A DNA stretch of 36,223 bases from Pasteurellaceae bacterium 15-036681. GTDB taxonomy: Bacteria > Pseudomonadota > Gammaproteobacteria > Enterobacterales > Pasteurellaceae. The stretch spans positions 1-36,223 of the forward strand of contig MQVI01000026.1 of assembly GCA_002002485.1 (NCBI GenBank), written 5' to 3'. Numbering within the stretch: the stretch's first letter is position 1; every line of letters starts with the position of its first letter. A model generated the notes under the pieces. That model did not search any database, was not told the origin of the DNA, and saw only the letters and a program-made list of their open reading frames with translations. The translations under genes were made by a program, and so were the position numbers. This document shows, one piece after another, positions 17,668-25,777 of this stretch.

Positions 17668-18297
17668 TTATTTTAATGTGATCGGTTGTTTTGCAGATTG
17701 TGCAACTTGAGCTGTTAAAGTATCAATACCTTTTTGACGTAATACACCGCTCCATTCGTTTTGTTTAGTAACAATCATGCTAACGCCTTCAGCAGCCATA
17801 TCATATGCTTTCCATTCTCCTGTTTTGCTATTTTTACGCCATTTGAAATCAAGTTTAATTGGTTGTGCACCTGATTGTAGTACATTTACACGAATATTCA
17901 CACTATCTTTATTAATCGGCTTTTCACTTTCAATCTGTACTTTTTGATCCGTGTACTGAGTTAAAACTTGTGCGTAAGATTGTTCGATAAATTGACCAAA
18001 AGCATTAAAGAACGCTTCACGTTGAGCAACCGTAGCTGACGCTGCATGTTTACCTAATACATATAAACCTGCATGTTGAATATTAACATGTGGCATTAAA
18101 TCATTACGCACGATAGTACGAAGATAGTTAGGTTCCGCTTTAATTCGAGACTGATTCGCTTTAATATCGCCAAATAATTTATCTGCTGTTTGTTGCATTA
18201 ACACATAAGGATTGCTGTTTGCAAATGCAGAAGTTGAAACTAACGTTGATACTGCAACTACACCAGCAACAAAGATTTTTTTAAGGGTTTTTAACAT
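17668..18297 (-). CDS. mlaC: Periplasmic phospholipid shuttle MlaC
   Basis: 209 residues with a Sec signal peptide cleaved after SAFA (residue 26). The mature part (NPYVLMQQTADKLF, then RTIVRNDLMPHVN, KWRKNSKTGEWKAYDMAAEGVSM) is typical of MlaC/Ttg2D. It carries phospholipids between the outer-membrane MlaA complex and the inner-membrane MlaFEDB. It is separated from mlaD by 120 bp containing a palindromic element, an unusually large gap for this operon. Confidence 0.95.
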   Translation of the reverse strand: MLKTLKKIFVAGVVAVSTLVSTSAFANSNPYVLMQQTADKLFGDIKANQSRIKAEPNYLRTIVRNDLMPHVNIQHAGLYVLGKHAASATVAQREAFFNAFGQFIEQSYAQVLTQYTDQKVQIESEKPINKDSVNIRVNVLQSGAQPIKLDFKWRKNSKTGEWKAYDMAAEGVSMIVTKQNEWSGVLRQKGIDTLTAQVAQSAKQPITLK

Positions 18298-18335
18298 TTT
18301 AAAACTCCAAGTATAAGTAAATATATTGCGAACAT

Positions 18336-18400
18336 GGGCACCGTGTCTCTACAAATATAAATCCAAGAAAGAATGTAGGGACACATTGCGCGTGTCCGCC
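18336..18400. repeat. Palindromic element inserted between mlaD and mlaC
   Basis: GTGTCTCTACA (18343-18353) is inversely repeated as TGTAGGGACAC (18374-18384, one mismatch), and GGACAC/GTGTCC (18379-18397) forms a second stem. The TGTAGGGACAC-N-GTGTCCGCC layout matches the TTGTAGGG family. The location is inside the operon, so the mRNA would carry a stem-loop before mlaC. Confidence 0.65.
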
Positions 18401-18417
18401 AAATTCATTCAATATAA

Positions 18418-18933
18418 TTATTCCGCTTTCGGCTCTGCCGATTCTGAGGGTTCTTCTTTATCAGACTTCTTATCGCCATATAAGAACTGTCCAATTAAGT
18501 CTTCAAGTACCATTGCCGAATTAGTATCCACAAAGGTATCACCTTCTTTAAGCATTTCTGTTTCGCCTTCCATCATAAAGCCAACATTTAATGCAATATA
18601 TTGTTCACCTAATAAACCCGATGTTTTAATCGAAAGTGAACTCGTATCTGGAATTTGGTTGTAATTCTCATTTACTGCAAGGGTCACTTTAGGGGTGTAA
18701 GTCTTCTCGTCTAACTGAATATCTGAAACTCGACCGATAACTACACCACCTACCTTAATAGGCGCGCGAACTTTTAGTCCACCGATATTATCGAAAGTTG
18801 CATACAAGGTGTAAGTTTTTTCTGCTCCAAAACCTTGCACATTTGCAACCCTTAAGCCTAAAAACACTAGCGCACCTAAGCCTAGTAGTACAAATAAGCC
18901 TACCCAAAATTCATATTTAATTGATTGACGCAT
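18418..18933 (-). CDS. mlaD: MlaD, MCE-domain subunit of the phospholipid transporter
   Basis: 171 residues from the ATG preceded by AAAGGAAAAATT; an upstream TTG would add nine residues but has no support. One N-terminal membrane helix (about 8-27, VGLFVLLGLGALVFLGLRVA) is followed by an MCE domain (about 35-125: YATFDNIGGLKVRAPIKVGG, then GLLGEQYIALNVG) and an acidic tail. MlaD hexamers form the ring channel above MlaE in the periplasm. An uptake-signal-like core GCAAGCGGTCAA lies just upstream at 18957-18968. Confidence 0.95.
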   Translation of the reverse strand: MRQSIKYEFWVGLFVLLGLGALVFLGLRVANVQGFGAEKTYTLYATFDNIGGLKVRAPIKVGGVVIGRVSDIQLDEKTYTPKVTLAVNENYNQIPDTSSLSIKTSGLLGEQYIALNVGFMMEGETEMLKEGDTFVDTNSAMVLEDLIGQFLYGDKKSDKEEPSESAEPKAE

Positions 18934-18998
18934 AATTTTTCCTTTGAAATTCTGTTGCAAGCGGTCAATTTTCCGCCTAATTTTACCAATTTTGGTAA

Positions 18999-19775
18999 TT
19001 AACCGCCAAACATAATCGCAGTTAAAATAAAGTCTAAACCTAAAACAACTAAAGACGCGTGTACCACTGTTCTTGTTGTTGCTTGACTAATACCTTCTGA
19101 TGTTGATATTGCGTCATAGCCATTAAATAGTGCAATCCAAACTACCGCAATAGCAAAAGTTAAACTTTTGATAAAGCCATTTACTAAATCGCTCATTGTT
19201 ACGCTATTTTGCATTACTGACCAGAAACTACCAGAATCTACACCTTTCCAATCAACACCAACCAATGAACCGCCCCAAATACCAATCGCCGTAAAAATCA
19301 CTGCTAAAATCGGCATTGCGATAATACCTGCCCAAAAGCGTGGTGCAATAATACGGCGTAATGGATCAACCGCCATCATTTCTAAACTAGAAAGTTGTTC
19401 GGTCGCTTTCATTAAGCCAATTTCAGCAGTCAATGCTGAACCTGCTCGACCTGCAAATAATAATGCTGTTACTACTGGACCCAATTCACGCAATAGCGAA
19501 AGTGATACTAATTGACCTAAGCTGGTTTCAGCTGAGAAATCAACTAACACCACATAGCCTTGTAAACCTAATACCATTCCGATAAATAAACCAGACAACA
19601 TAATAATCAATAACGACTGTACACCTAATACGTGTAATTGTTTGATTAATAATGGCGTATGCTTACGAAATTCGGGTTTCCCCACTAATGCGCCCCACAA
19701 CATAAAACTAGAACGACCAAAGACACGAATAAAATTAATAACAGACGCGCCAATACTAGAGATAAAATTAATCAC
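18999..19775 (-). CDS. mlaE: MlaE, permease subunit of the phospholipid transporter
   Basis: 258 residues from a GTG start ([20 protein letters not shown]). The GTG overlaps the mlaF stop by eight bases and has GAGGAG seven bases upstream; the longer frame from 19835 lies within mlaF and is rejected. The length agrees with the ~260-residue family. Five to six membrane segments and the MlaE signatures [20 protein letters not shown], then [21 protein letters not shown], are present. It forms the membrane core of MlaFEDB. Translational coupling to mlaF is expected. Confidence 0.94.
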   Translation of the reverse strand: MINFISSIGASVINFIRVFGRSSFMLWGALVGKPEFRKHTPLLIKQLHVLGVQSLLIIMLSGLFIGMVLGLQGYVVLVDFSAETSLGQLVSLSLLRELGPVVTALLFAGRAGSALTAEIGLMKATEQLSSLEMMAVDPLRRIIAPRFWAGIIAMPILAVIFTAIGIWGGSLVGVDWKGVDSGSFWSVMQNSVTMSDLVNGFIKSLTFAIAVVWIALFNGYDAISTSEGISQATTRTVVHASLVVLGLDFILTAIMFGG

Positions 19776-20571
19776 TGAATAGCTCCTCTGTGTAGTCTTT
19801 TGCAGGATAATGGAAACGAACTGGACCATCTGCATTTCCTGATAAGAATTGAACCACTTGCGGATCTGTACTACTTAGCAAGTTTTCTGGCGTACCTTCT
19901 GCAATAATTCGTTTATCCGCTACAATGTAAGCATAATCAGCGATACTTAATATTTCATTCACATCGTGAGAAACCACAATTGAAGTTAAGTTCAACGTTT
20001 GATTTAAGCGCTTAATTAAATCAACAATCACACCCATACTAATCGGATCTTGCCCCGTAAAAGGTTCATCATACATGATAAAATCTGGATCCAATGCAAT
20101 TGCTCGTGCTAACGCAGCACGACGTGCCATACCACCAGAAAGTTCTGATGGCATTAAATCCGCCGCACCACGTAACCCTACCGCTTCTAATTTCATTAAT
20201 ACTAATTTGCGAATAAGTGGTTCTGGTAAACGTGTATGTTCACGAATTGGAAACGCAACGTTATCGAATGTCGATAAGTCCGTAAAAAGAGCTCCCGATT
20301 GGAATAACATCCCCATTCGTTTGCGAAGCTCATAAAGTTCTTTATTTGATGCCTGACATATATCTTGGCCATCAAATAGTATTTCACCGGATTCCGGCAC
20401 AATCTGCCCACCAATCAGACGTAAAAGCGTTGTTTTACCAATGCCTGATGGTCCCATAATCGCGGTGATTTTTCCTTTCTGCACTTGCAGATTTAAGTTG
20501 TCGTAAATTACTCGCTCACCTCTCTTAAAGATGAGATTTTTTACCTCAACTAAGTTTTGTCGATCACCCAT
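19768..20571 (-). CDS. mlaF: MlaF, ATPase subunit of the phospholipid transporter
   Basis: 267 residues of an ABC ATPase. The Walker A motif is GPSGIGKTT (Lys46), the Q-loop LFQSGALF, the signature [14 protein letters not shown], Walker [15 protein letters not shown], and the switch His is in VVSHDV. The C-terminal tail ([12 protein letters not shown]) extends past the fold, as in MlaF, where it contacts MlaB. It powers phospholipid movement at the inner membrane. First gene of the mlaFEDCB-ibaG-murA unit; AGGG precedes the start and a good promoter lies about 30-60 bp upstream. Confidence 0.96.
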   Translation of the reverse strand: MGDRQNLVEVKNLIFKRGERVIYDNLNLQVQKGKITAIMGPSGIGKTTLLRLIGGQIVPESGEILFDGQDICQASNKELYELRKRMGMLFQSGALFTDLSTFDNVAFPIREHTRLPEPLIRKLVLMKLEAVGLRGAADLMPSELSGGMARRAALARAIALDPDFIMYDEPFTGQDPISMGVIVDLIKRLNQTLNLTSIVVSHDVNEILSIADYAYIVADKRIIAEGTPENLLSSTDPQVVQFLSGNADGPVRFHYPAKDYTEELFSD

Positions 20572-20601
20572 TTGGATATTCCCTAATAAAAATGGTCTTG
20601 G

Positions 20602-20630
20602 ATAATCTATGAACCATCGTTCAAAGTCAA
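20602..20630 (-). promoter_or_regulatory. mlaF promoter with a dyad in the spacer
   Basis: On the reverse strand TTGACT (20630-20625) and GATTAT (20607-20602) are 17 bp apart. The spacer contains TGAAC-GATG-GTTCA (20610-20623), a perfect 5-bp inverted repeat that could be an operator. The expected start near 20595 gives a leader of about 24 nt. Confidence 0.55.
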
Positions 20631-20662
20631 TATTTTTTAAAAACTTGACAATTTTTAGTCCG

Positions 20663-20690
20663 ATAAAAAGGCATATCGGTGATATGCCTT
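20663..20690 (-). terminator. Terminator of the lpoA-yraN-diaA-dolP unit
   Basis: AAGGCATATC-acc-GATATGCCTT on the reverse strand has a perfect 10-bp stem followed by TTTATCGG (five T counting the stem end). It lies 25 bp past dolP. Confidence 0.8.
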
Positions 20691-20715
20691 AGATAGATTA
20701 TGAGTTGAAATCTTA

Positions 20716-21306
20716 CTACTGTGTATAAGACACGACTTTCACTACTTTTTGCACTCCATTCACATTACGAGCAACATTTGCAGCTGCATCAGCCTGTTCA
20801 GGAGAAAGATTACCTAATAGAAAAACTTCCCCATTTTCAGTAATCACTTTCACTTCTGTTGTTTTCACACTAGAATTAACCAATAATTTTGACTTAACTT
20901 TAGTGGTAATCCAACTATCAGTGCTAATTTGAAGAGCACCAATTTTCTCAGCGATTCGAATTTCATTATATACGGTTGAAACACCAACAACACCAGCTGC
21001 AATGCTTTTCGCAGTTTCTTTTACCATATCATTTGGAACTTGTCCTATAAGTAGAACTCGACCATTATAAGACACTACATTGACACGAGCTTCATCTTTA
21101 ATCTGAGCATCTTTATTTAAATTGTAGGCAACTTTTTCTTCTAGCGTTTCATCATCTAATTGACGTCCAGCCGAACGAGGATCCGTCGCGACCTTAGTTG
21201 CCACGGCTGCAGTACCAACAACTGCGGTAGCTATACAACCTTGTAAAGAAATAAGGGTTAAGCCAAATAAAGTTGCAAAGCCTAAGCGTTTCATTACTTT
21301 TAACAT
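20716..21306 (-). CDS. dolP: Outer-membrane BON-domain lipoprotein DolP (YraP)
   Basis: 196 residues. The lipoprotein signal ends in SLQGC (Cys24). Two BON domains follow (about 50-115 and 120-190), each ending in a VxxVxN-type strand. They bind anionic phospholipid; DolP supports outer-membrane integrity and daughter-cell separation. The start is supported by AGGAGAGTTT. Last gene of the lpoA cluster, 12 bp after diaA, with its own terminator, in the same order as E. coli yraMNOP. Confidence 0.95.
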   Translation of the reverse strand: MLKVMKRLGFATLFGLTLISLQGCIATAVVGTAAVATKVATDPRSAGRQLDDETLEEKVAYNLNKDAQIKDEARVNVVSYNGRVLLIGQVPNDMVKETAKSIAAGVVGVSTVYNEIRIAEKIGALQISTDSWITTKVKSKLLVNSSVKTTEVKVITENGEVFLLGNLSPEQADAAANVARNVNGVQKVVKVVSYTQ

Positions 21307-21318
21307 AAACTCTCCTTT

Positions 21319-21912
21319 TTATTGGGGGGATACTGGTGTAAAAAGCAAACTATCCACTAATTCACACAATAAGTTAACACAAAATTGATGCCCTTCAATA
21401 ATACGCATCTCATTAATTGAAGGCATTTCAATTTCCAAATCAGTTTCTTCTAATAGTCCACTTGTATGATCATTCAAACTGCTCGTAAAAGCCAAAATAT
21501 CTAAATTTTCATTGTTTGCAGATTGAATCGCATTAATCACGGTTTCTTCATTGCCTAATGGTGCAAAAGCGACCAGTAAATCACCTTCTTTTGCAATTAC
21601 TTGTAATTGTTTACGGTAGATTTGGGCTAAATCATTATCTTGGCTTAAGCAACCAACTAACATGCCGTCAAATTGTAATAAGTGAGCAGCTAAACTTGGA
21701 CGAGCTAGATCATAACGATGCAATAAACTACTCACAAGAAGTTGAGCATTAGCGTAAGAGCGTCCATAACCACATACAATAACTTTATTACCACGCAATA
21801 AACAAGAAACTATTCGCTTTGCAGCTTCATCTAGTTTAGAAGGTAAAAGTTCTGCACTTGCAATTTGGATTTGAATACTTTCACTAAAGCGATCTTGAAT
21901 CTTCTGTAACAT
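21319..21912 (-). CDS. diaA: SIS-domain DnaA initiator-associating protein DiaA
   Basis: 197 residues of a single SIS fold, a relative of GmhA. The N-terminus LQKIQDRFSESIQIQIASAE aligns with the known DiaA start. The usual GNGxSAANAQ loop reads CGYGRSYANAQLL, so the sugar-phosphate site looks degenerate. The C-terminal CELVDSLLFTP keeps the Leu-Phe pair that in E. coli DiaA contacts DnaA. It should stimulate DnaA assembly at oriC rather than act as an isomerase. Identity is supported by position between yraN and dolP. Confidence 0.88.
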   Translation of the reverse strand: MLQKIQDRFSESIQIQIASAELLPSKLDEAAKRIVSCLLRGNKVIVCGYGRSYANAQLLVSSLLHRYDLARPSLAAHLLQFDGMLVGCLSQDNDLAQIYRKQLQVIAKEGDLLVAFAPLGNEETVINAIQSANNENLDILAFTSSLNDHTSGLLEETDLEIEMPSINEMRIIEGHQFCVNLLCELVDSLLFTPVSPQ

Positions 21913-21923
21913 AGACTAAACGA

Positions 21924-22286
21924 TTATCCTAAAAAATTTTTAATCCACAATGGGGGATCATTCCCCTCAAAAGCAACAACATCAAAGCGACAATCTGCAG
22001 TATCTAAACTTTGTCTGCATTTTTTCACCAACCAAATATTCGCTGCATTCAGCCATTTTTGCTGTTTACTGTAAGTAATACTCTCCACTGCGCTACCAAA
22101 ATTAGCATTTTTACGGTGACGAACTTCAACAAATACTGTCGTCGTCCCATCTTGCATAATAAGATCGAGCTCGCCGCATTTAAATTGCTGGTTTTCTGCA
22201 ACAAAGCTCAAGCCCTTCTCAATCAGAAAGGCTTTTGCTTTTTGCTCAAATACAGCGCCTTGTGCACGCTTATTATTAGTTTGCAT
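21924..22286 (-). CDS. yraN: UPF0102 protein YraN, nuclease-like fold
   Basis: 120 residues. The conserved core [20 protein letters not shown] has the E..D..E-V-R arrangement of PD-(D/E)xK / Holliday-junction-resolvase-like folds; no activity is firmly established for the family. The start overlaps the end of lpoA by 11 bases, so translation is coupled. Function unknown. Confidence 0.93.
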   Translation of the reverse strand: MQTNNKRAQGAVFEQKAKAFLIEKGLSFVAENQQFKCGELDLIMQDGTTTVFVEVRHRKNANFGSAVESITYSKQQKWLNAANIWLVKKCRQSLDTADCRFDVVAFEGNDPPLWIKNFLG

Positions 22287-24027
22287 GAACTACGTTGCCG
22301 CCATGGTATTGTAACCATGTCATTTCACGTTGAATGTTACAATTTGGACCAGCACTCAAAATCCCTGTTAAACCTGACACTTTATACCCAGGAATTTGAC
22401 GGAATTCATTAAATTTATTTGCAACAGACCATGCATCTGATCCCATTGCATATAAGCGCATCATTGAGAAATCACTTTCCGCAAGAGCTTCCGCTTTTTT
22501 ATACACATCAGACTCTACATCAGAAAGTAATGGAATCTCACTGAATTTCACCCCTTCCATCGTCAAACGGAATTCCGCACCATTATTAGGAGAATTGCTA
22601 CGTGATGAAGTATAAATTGGTAATTGATTTGCTAAATTAGAACCATCAATTGCCTGCTTCAATCCTAACAACTGTTCTGCTGAACCTAATGCATATAAAG
22701 CACTTCCTTGCGATACGCCATTATTAATCAAATTATCCACAACCTCGATTGGGTCATTATAATAACGCACGTTAGTATCTTTACCTGTAATCTGTCTCCA
22801 GCGCTGTTCAAATGCATCAGCTGAACGTTGACCAAAATCGCCTTGTGGCGCAGCTACGATTGCATTTGAAACCCCATCTTTATATAGGCGCTCAGCACCC
22901 GATTGAGCCTCAGACTCTGGTGATAAACCGTAATAACATACTTTTGCAATCGCTCGTACATTTGGTGTTGAATTCAGAGCTAAAACATTGGCATTGGCAA
23001 TATTAGGATTTGTTAACATTTCATCTACACGTGATTTAAGCAATGGTCCAATAAGAGTTTGTACACCTTGCTGATGTGTTTGATCTAATAAATCAGCAAT
23101 TGGAGCACTGTCTGTGTCATACACATAGACTGGCATTGAATCAGCTCCTTTTGCATCATCAAAGCCACGTTTGATAATATCACCTAAAATTTTAGCTTCA
23201 CCACTTAATGGTAACAACAATCCAACCCCATTTAATTGGGTTTGTTGGAAATTAGACACATTTTGTAACTCTGTTGGCATAAGCTGTGCAGCAGTATGAT
23301 TTGGATATTGTTGTTTCCAGTCATTGATTGCCTGTGGCAATTGTGCAGGATTAATTACATTAAGGTTATAAGCATTAATTAATGCAATCCAGCCTGCAAA
23401 ACCAATTTCACCAGCACCAGCAGTTGCTTTTTCTAGCATACCTTTATTTGAGCCACGCAACATTTCCCACACTTTGTCATTATTATCCTGACGAGCAGCA
23501 TTGTCTGCTAAATATCGATCCATTAATGAACGTGCACGAACAGCCTCAAGAATATCTTTCTGATTTTCTGCTACTCTTGCTTGAGTCTGGTATAAACGTA
23601 ATAACTGTGATTGACTTAATTGTGCTAATGGTAATTGTTTTAGTGTTGACAATGCGACAGCATTATTGTTTTGCAACGCTGCAACTTGCGCACTAAGTAA
23701 TGTATATTCTAAGCGTTGCACGTCATTGAGTTTCTGAACATTAATTTCAGCTATTGTATTTTGCGCTTCTGCTTCTTTATTTTCTGCAATCAGTTGGCGA
23801 AGTGCTAACAAACGGTAACTTTGTTGAGTTTCTAAATCAGATTCTCTTTCCGCTTTATTGATATAAAACTCAGAGGTTGCATAGGCAGGATTTTTGAGTG
23901 AATCCGTCACTTCATTTTTGAAAAAACTTGAACCTGTACAAGCTGAAAGGAATAATGCTAACGCTGTTGGCACAAAAATTTTTTTCATTTTTTGGCTAAA
24001 GTTAGCTGATTGTACTAGAATAGTCAT
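22276..24027 (-). CDS. lpoA: LpoA, lipoprotein activator of penicillin-binding protein 1A
   Basis: 583 residues from the ATG giving [19 protein letters not shown] start five codons upstream (24042) is possible, but GGAG sits nine bases before the chosen one, and the H. influenzae protein as I recall it begins MSILLQ. The lipobox is LFLSAC (Cys30). Residues ~40-245 are TPR-like helices. The C-terminal ~330 residues are a periplasmic-binding-protein-like domain ([39 protein letters not shown]). It activates PBP1A from the outer membrane. First gene of lpoA-yraN-diaA-dolP, divergent from rsmI. Confidence 0.95.
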   Translation of the reverse strand: MTILVQSANFSQKMKKIFVPTALALFLSACTGSSFFKNEVTDSLKNPAYATSEFYINKAERESDLETQQSYRLLALRQLIAENKEAEAQNTIAEINVQKLNDVQRLEYTLLSAQVAALQNNNAVALSTLKQLPLAQLSQSQLLRLYQTQARVAENQKDILEAVRARSLMDRYLADNAARQDNNDKVWEMLRGSNKGMLEKATAGAGEIGFAGWIALINAYNLNVINPAQLPQAINDWKQQYPNHTAAQLMPTELQNVSNFQQTQLNGVGLLLPLSGEAKILGDIIKRGFDDAKGADSMPVYVYDTDSAPIADLLDQTHQQGVQTLIGPLLKSRVDEMLTNPNIANANVLALNSTPNVRAIAKVCYYGLSPESEAQSGAERLYKDGVSNAIVAAPQGDFGQRSADAFEQRWRQITGKDTNVRYYNDPIEVVDNLINNGVSQGSALYALGSAEQLLGLKQAIDGSNLANQLPIYTSSRSNSPNNGAEFRLTMEGVKFSEIPLLSDVESDVYKKAEALAESDFSMMRLYAMGSDAWSVANKFNEFRQIPGYKVSGLTGILSAGPNCNIQREMTWLQYHGGNVVHAN

Positions 24028-24125
24028 ATTTTGTGGCTCCATAGTGGATATTTAGAATTTTTATCCGTCGTTAAATATTTTACGAATATGGTGTCGATCT
24101 TACTTATCAACTCAATGAAAAGCAA

Positions 24126-24986
24126 ATGAAAAACGGACATAATTTAGATAAAACTGGGATATTGTACATTGTTGCGACCCCAATCGGAAATCTTGAAGAT
24201 ATTACCCAACGCGCTCTAAATACATTTGAGCAAGTTGATCTCATTGCTGCAGAAGATACTCGTCACAGCGGTATCCTACTTAGCCATTACGGTATCAAAA
24301 AACCGTTCTTCGCACTACATGATCATAATGAACAACAACGCGCGGCAGTATTAGTAGAAAAATTACAACAAGGGCAAAATATTGCACTGATTTCAGATGC
24401 TGGCACCCCATTAATTAGTGACCCTGGTTTTCATTTGGTTCGTCATTGTAGACAAGCTGGTATCCGCATTGTTCCAATTGTGGGGGCTTGTGCGGCTATT
24501 GCTGCTCTTTGTACATCAGGTATTGCCTCAGATCGTTTCTGTTTTGAGGGCTTTTTACCCGCAAAAAGTAAAGGACGTATTGATAAACTCACCGAACTTG
24601 AAAGTGAAAGCCGCACTTTAATTTTTTACGAATCAACCCATCGCATTTTAGATACATTGAGCGATATGCAAACTGTTTTCGGAGCAGATCGTTATATTGT
24701 GATGGCGCGTGAACTCACTAAAACGTGGGAAACTATTCAAGGCGATCAGTTAGGTAATTTAATTGAATGGCTAAAACAAGACAGCAACCGCATTAAAGGC
24801 GAGATTGTGTTAGTCGTTGAAGGAAAAGCACAAACAGAAGAACAAGAATTTTCACCACAAGCGGTTAAATTATTAGAATTATTAGCAAATGAGCTACCAC
24901 TGAAAAAGGCAGCAGGTATTGTAGCTGACAGCTTTGGTTATAAGAAAAATGCACTTTATCAGTATGGGTTGGATAATTTCAAATAA
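24126..24986 (+). CDS. rsmI: 16S rRNA (cytidine1402-2'-O)-methyltransferase RsmI
   Basis: 286 residues of the tetrapyrrole-methylase fold. Signatures are [61 protein letters not shown] and FYESTHRI. It uses SAM to methylate the ribose of C1402 in the decoding centre. There is no strong Shine-Dalgarno, so the first codons ([11 protein letters not shown]) are less certain. Divergent from lpoA with an 98-bp gap. An uptake-signal core lies at 24857-24865. Confidence 0.96.
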   Translation: MKNGHNLDKTGILYIVATPIGNLEDITQRALNTFEQVDLIAAEDTRHSGILLSHYGIKKPFFALHDHNEQQRAAVLVEKLQQGQNIALISDAGTPLISDPGFHLVRHCRQAGIRIVPIVGACAAIAALCTSGIASDRFCFEGFLPAKSKGRIDKLTELESESRTLIFYESTHRILDTLSDMQTVFGADRYIVMARELTKTWETIQGDQLGNLIEWLKQDSNRIKGEIVLVVEGKAQTEEQEFSPQAVKLLELLANELPLKKAAGIVADSFGYKKNALYQYGLDNFK

Positions 24987-25047
24987 GTACAAATCAATAT
25001 CATTTATTTGATAGTTTTAAATTATTAATTGCATAAACAACATTCAC

Positions 25048-25076
25048 TTTACAGCCAAATTTCTTACAACTATACT
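25048..25076 (+). promoter_or_regulatory. Strong sigma70 promoter of dps
   Basis: TTTACA (25048-25053) and TATACT (25071-25076) are separated by exactly 17 bp, each one mismatch from consensus. Transcription would start near 25083, leaving a leader of about 39 nt that ends in TAGGAGAAAATAA. A peroxide-responsive site was not recognised by eye. Confidence 0.75.
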
Positions 25077-25121
25077 GCGCACATCAACTTAATTCATTCA
25101 TTTTTTATAGGAGAAAATAAA

Positions 25122-25607
25122 ATGACAAATGCAATCGGTTTAAATCAAGCGTCAGCAGAAAAATTATCAGCGGAATTAAACAACTTATTAGCGACTTACC
25201 AAGTGTTTTACACTAACGTTCGTGGTTATCACTGGAATATTAAAGGTGTGAGTTTCTTTGAATTACACGCAAAATTTGAAGAGATCTATGATGATTTAGT
25301 GGTAAAAGTAGACGAGATCGCAGAGCGTATCTTAACTTTAGGTGGCGTGCCAAATAACGCATTCAGCCAATACTTACAAGTATCACGTATCAAAGAAGAT
25401 ATCGCAGTTTCTTCAGCACAAGGCTGCTTAACAGGCACTTTAGAGGGCTTTAAAACTTTATTAACTCAGCAACGTGAAATCTTAGCGATTGCAAGCGGGG
25501 CAGATGATGAGGGTACAGCTTCACAGATGAGCGATTACATCAAAGAGCAAGAAAAACTGGTATGGATGTTCTCAGCAGCAGCAACTTGTGGTGTATGCCA
25601 AGCGTAA
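25122..25607 (+). CDS. dps: Dps-family ferritin-like DNA protection protein
   Basis: 161 residues from the ATG behind TAGGAG; the longer frame from 25029 runs through the promoter and is rejected. The ferroxidase ligands expected at the dimer interface are in place: His37 (YHWNIKG), His49, Glu53 (Asp in E. coli), Asp64 and Glu68, with the same spacing as E. coli Dps. It forms a 12-mer that oxidises and stores iron and protects DNA from peroxide. The N-terminus is short and weakly charged, so DNA binding may be poor. The C-terminus ends TCGVCQA, a CxxC pair not part of the classic fold. Confidence 0.94.
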   Translation: MTNAIGLNQASAEKLSAELNNLLATYQVFYTNVRGYHWNIKGVSFFELHAKFEEIYDDLVVKVDEIAERILTLGGVPNNAFSQYLQVSRIKEDIAVSSAQGCLTGTLEGFKTLLTQQREILAIASGADDEGTASQMSDYIKEQEKLVWMFSAAATCGVCQA

Positions 25608-25626
25608 TAGAAATGTCGCTTTATAT

Positions 25627-25738
25627 CCCACGGCTACACGCCGTGGGTTACGCATAAATGAGCTACGATGTAGCTCTTTTATCACAACTAGCTCCGTAGG
25701 AGCTAATTTATACTTAACCTAGGGCGTGCAGCCCTAGG
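25627..25738. repeat. Cluster of four consecutive stem-loops (composite intergenic repeat)
   Basis: In order: CCCACGGC/GCCGTGGG (25627-25647), GAGCTAC/GTAGCTC followed by T4 (25660-25680), TAGCTCC/GGAGCTA (25689-25705) and CCTAGGGC/GCCCTAGG (25718-25738). Stems are perfect, loops 3-5 bases. Hairpins 2 and 3 share AGCTC. It sits between dps and convergent parE, before the real terminator, and looks like a dispersed REP- or MITE-like unit. Confidence 0.7.
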
Positions 25739-25740
25739 AC

Positions 25741-25770
25741 AAAAACGGCACGCAATTGCGTGCCGTTTTT
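25741..25770. terminator. Bidirectional terminator, 30-bp perfect palindrome
   Basis: AAAAACGGCACGCAA followed by its exact complement TTGCGTGCCGTTTTT. A15/T-rich ends on both strands serve dps on the left and parE on the right, whose stop is eight bases away. Confidence 0.9.
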
Positions 25771-25777
25771 ATCAAAC

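Noticed and set aside
25741-25770. 30-bp perfect palindrome as an attachment or resolution site
   Set aside because: A/T-tailed GC stem between convergent genes is a standard two-way terminator.
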